This document shows, piece by piece, positions 63,395-64,000 of a DNA stretch of 64,000 nucleotides. The notes under the pieces were generated by a model. It saw nothing but the letters and a program-made list of their open reading frames with translations. It had not been told where the DNA came from and ran no database searches. The translations under genes and the position numbers were made by a program. Numbering within the stretch: the stretch's first letter is position 1; each line of letters opens with the position of its first letter. The stretch is taken from positions 498,001-562,000 of the forward strand of contig NZ_CP020814.1 in the NCBI RefSeq assembly GCF_002109385.1, in the 5' to 3' direction. Source of the stretch: Halalkalibacter krulwichiae. GTDB taxonomy: Bacteria; Bacillota; Bacilli; Bacillales; Bacillaceae_D.

Positions 63395-64000
63395 ATGAAC
63401 GATACATTTCACGCTTTTATTAATGAAGAACTTGAGATAGAGCCGATTAGTAAAGGGGCTCTATCTGGTCGCAAATTTGCTGTTAAGGATGTATTTGAGG
63501 TAAAGGGACAAGTAGCAAGCGCTGGAAATCCTGATTGGCTCAGAACCCACAAACCTTCTGGAATACATGCGATGGTCATTCAGCAATTGTTACATGCAGG
63601 TGCCAAGTTAAAAGGTATGACTATTACAGATGAATTAATGTATAGCTTAAATGGGGAGAATTATCATTACGGAACACCGAGAAACCCAAGAGCACCAGGA
63701 CGTATTCCGGGGGATCGTCAAGTGGCTCTGCTGTTGCAGTGTCTGCTGGTTTAGTTGATTTTGCACTTGGAACAGATACGGGAGGGTCCGTTCGGGTACC
63801 GGCAGCTTACTGTGGAATATATGGGATTCGTCCCTCTCATGGAGCTGTTCCAATTGACGGAGTCATCCCTCTTGCTGAAAGTTTTGATACAGTTGGTTGG
63901 TTTGCTCAAGATTCAGAATTACTCTTACGTGTTGGCCGACAATTGATTAAGCAAAAACACCCAACGTCTAGTCGACCGTTTTCTAATTTGTTATTTGGCA
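63395..64000 (+). pseudogene. amidase signature-family hydrolase, frameshifted and cut by window end
   Basis: The frame begins at ATG 63395 (AGGAGG five bases upstream) with GRKFAVKDVFEVKG, holding the catalytic Lys. It breaks at the G run 63709-63713; one extra G gives RIPGGSSSGSAVAVSAG, the Ser-rich active-site loop, and then GTDTGGSVRVPAAYCG with the nucleophilic Ser. The frame is open to the window end. After pucG, hydrolysis of oxalurate or another ureide/amide is a plausible job. The missing G falls exactly in the active-site motif, so as written the product is dead. Confidence 0.8.

Overview
The window looks like chromosome from a low-GC, Gram-positive aerobic member of the Bacillaceae. 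Evidence for this is the strong AGGAGG-type ribosome sites with many TTG and GTG starts, the SipW/TasA/TapA fibre genes, a HemAT oxygen sensor, a Bacillus-style puc purine cluster, and a 33-residue CydS subunit of the kind known from Geobacillus bd oxidase. No rRNA, tRNA, insertion sequence, prophage or CRISPR array was seen. The species cannot be named from this sequence alone.

Layout. Positions 1-5300 hold the end of a membrane transporter, a GAF-PucR regulator, a broken BenE-type benzoate transporter and a metallo-beta-lactamase-fold (MBL) hydrolase. Positions 5600-10200 hold a complete Liv-type ABC importer (binding protein, two permeases, two ATPases). Positions 10450-30660 form a CoA-dependent aromatic acid island: a second BenE transporter, ferredoxin plus ferredoxin reductase, a BoxC-like crotonase, a glutaconate-type CoA-transferase pair, a thioesterase, a PaaX repressor, two more crotonases, a nitronate-monooxygenase-like flavoprotein, a second MBL hydrolase, a PaaA-D-B-C epoxidase operon with a separate zinc-ribbon gene, two hydroxyacyl-CoA dehydrogenase genes, a thiolase, an aldehyde dehydrogenase, a second BoxC-like crotonase and a benzoate-CoA ligase. 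Positions 30850-35350 hold a KAS III enzyme, TruA, and a divergent TetR/MFS efflux pair. Positions 35760-38690 hold a TasA-like, TapA-like, SipW and LPxTA-anchored camelysin-like set. Positions 38900-50800 hold a diguanylate cyclase, cydABS-cydDC, a hypothetical gene, a Fpg/Nei glycosylase, and a HemAT plus PAS-GGDEF-EAL operon. Positions 51138-64000 hold purine catabolism: xanthine dehydrogenase, its maturation factors, PucR, OHCU decarboxylase, HIU hydrolase, a lone binding protein, allantoate amidohydrolase, ureidoglycine-glyoxylate aminotransferase and an amidase cut by the window end.

How the genes work together. The ligase is clearly of the benzoate type and no phenylacetate-CoA ligase is present. 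The oxygenase genes, however, are of the phenylacetyl-CoA epoxidase (Paa) type, and no BoxA, BoxB or PaaE gene is visible. The ring-opening candidate resembles the first half of BoxC. My reading is a hybrid aerobic benzoyl-CoA pathway: import by BenE/Liv, CoA activation, epoxidation by a Paa-like complex fed by ferredoxin and its reductase, ring opening by the BoxC-like enzymes, aldehyde oxidation, then hydratase, dehydrogenase and thiolase to acetyl-CoA and succinyl-CoA.

A second conspicuous feature is that six genes carry seven frameshifts, and every one is repaired by adding a single G to a run of G on the plus strand. This points to systematic homopolymer errors in the assembly, though real decay cannot be excluded without the reads. 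These genes are listed as pseudogenes with the reading frame that makes sense of each.
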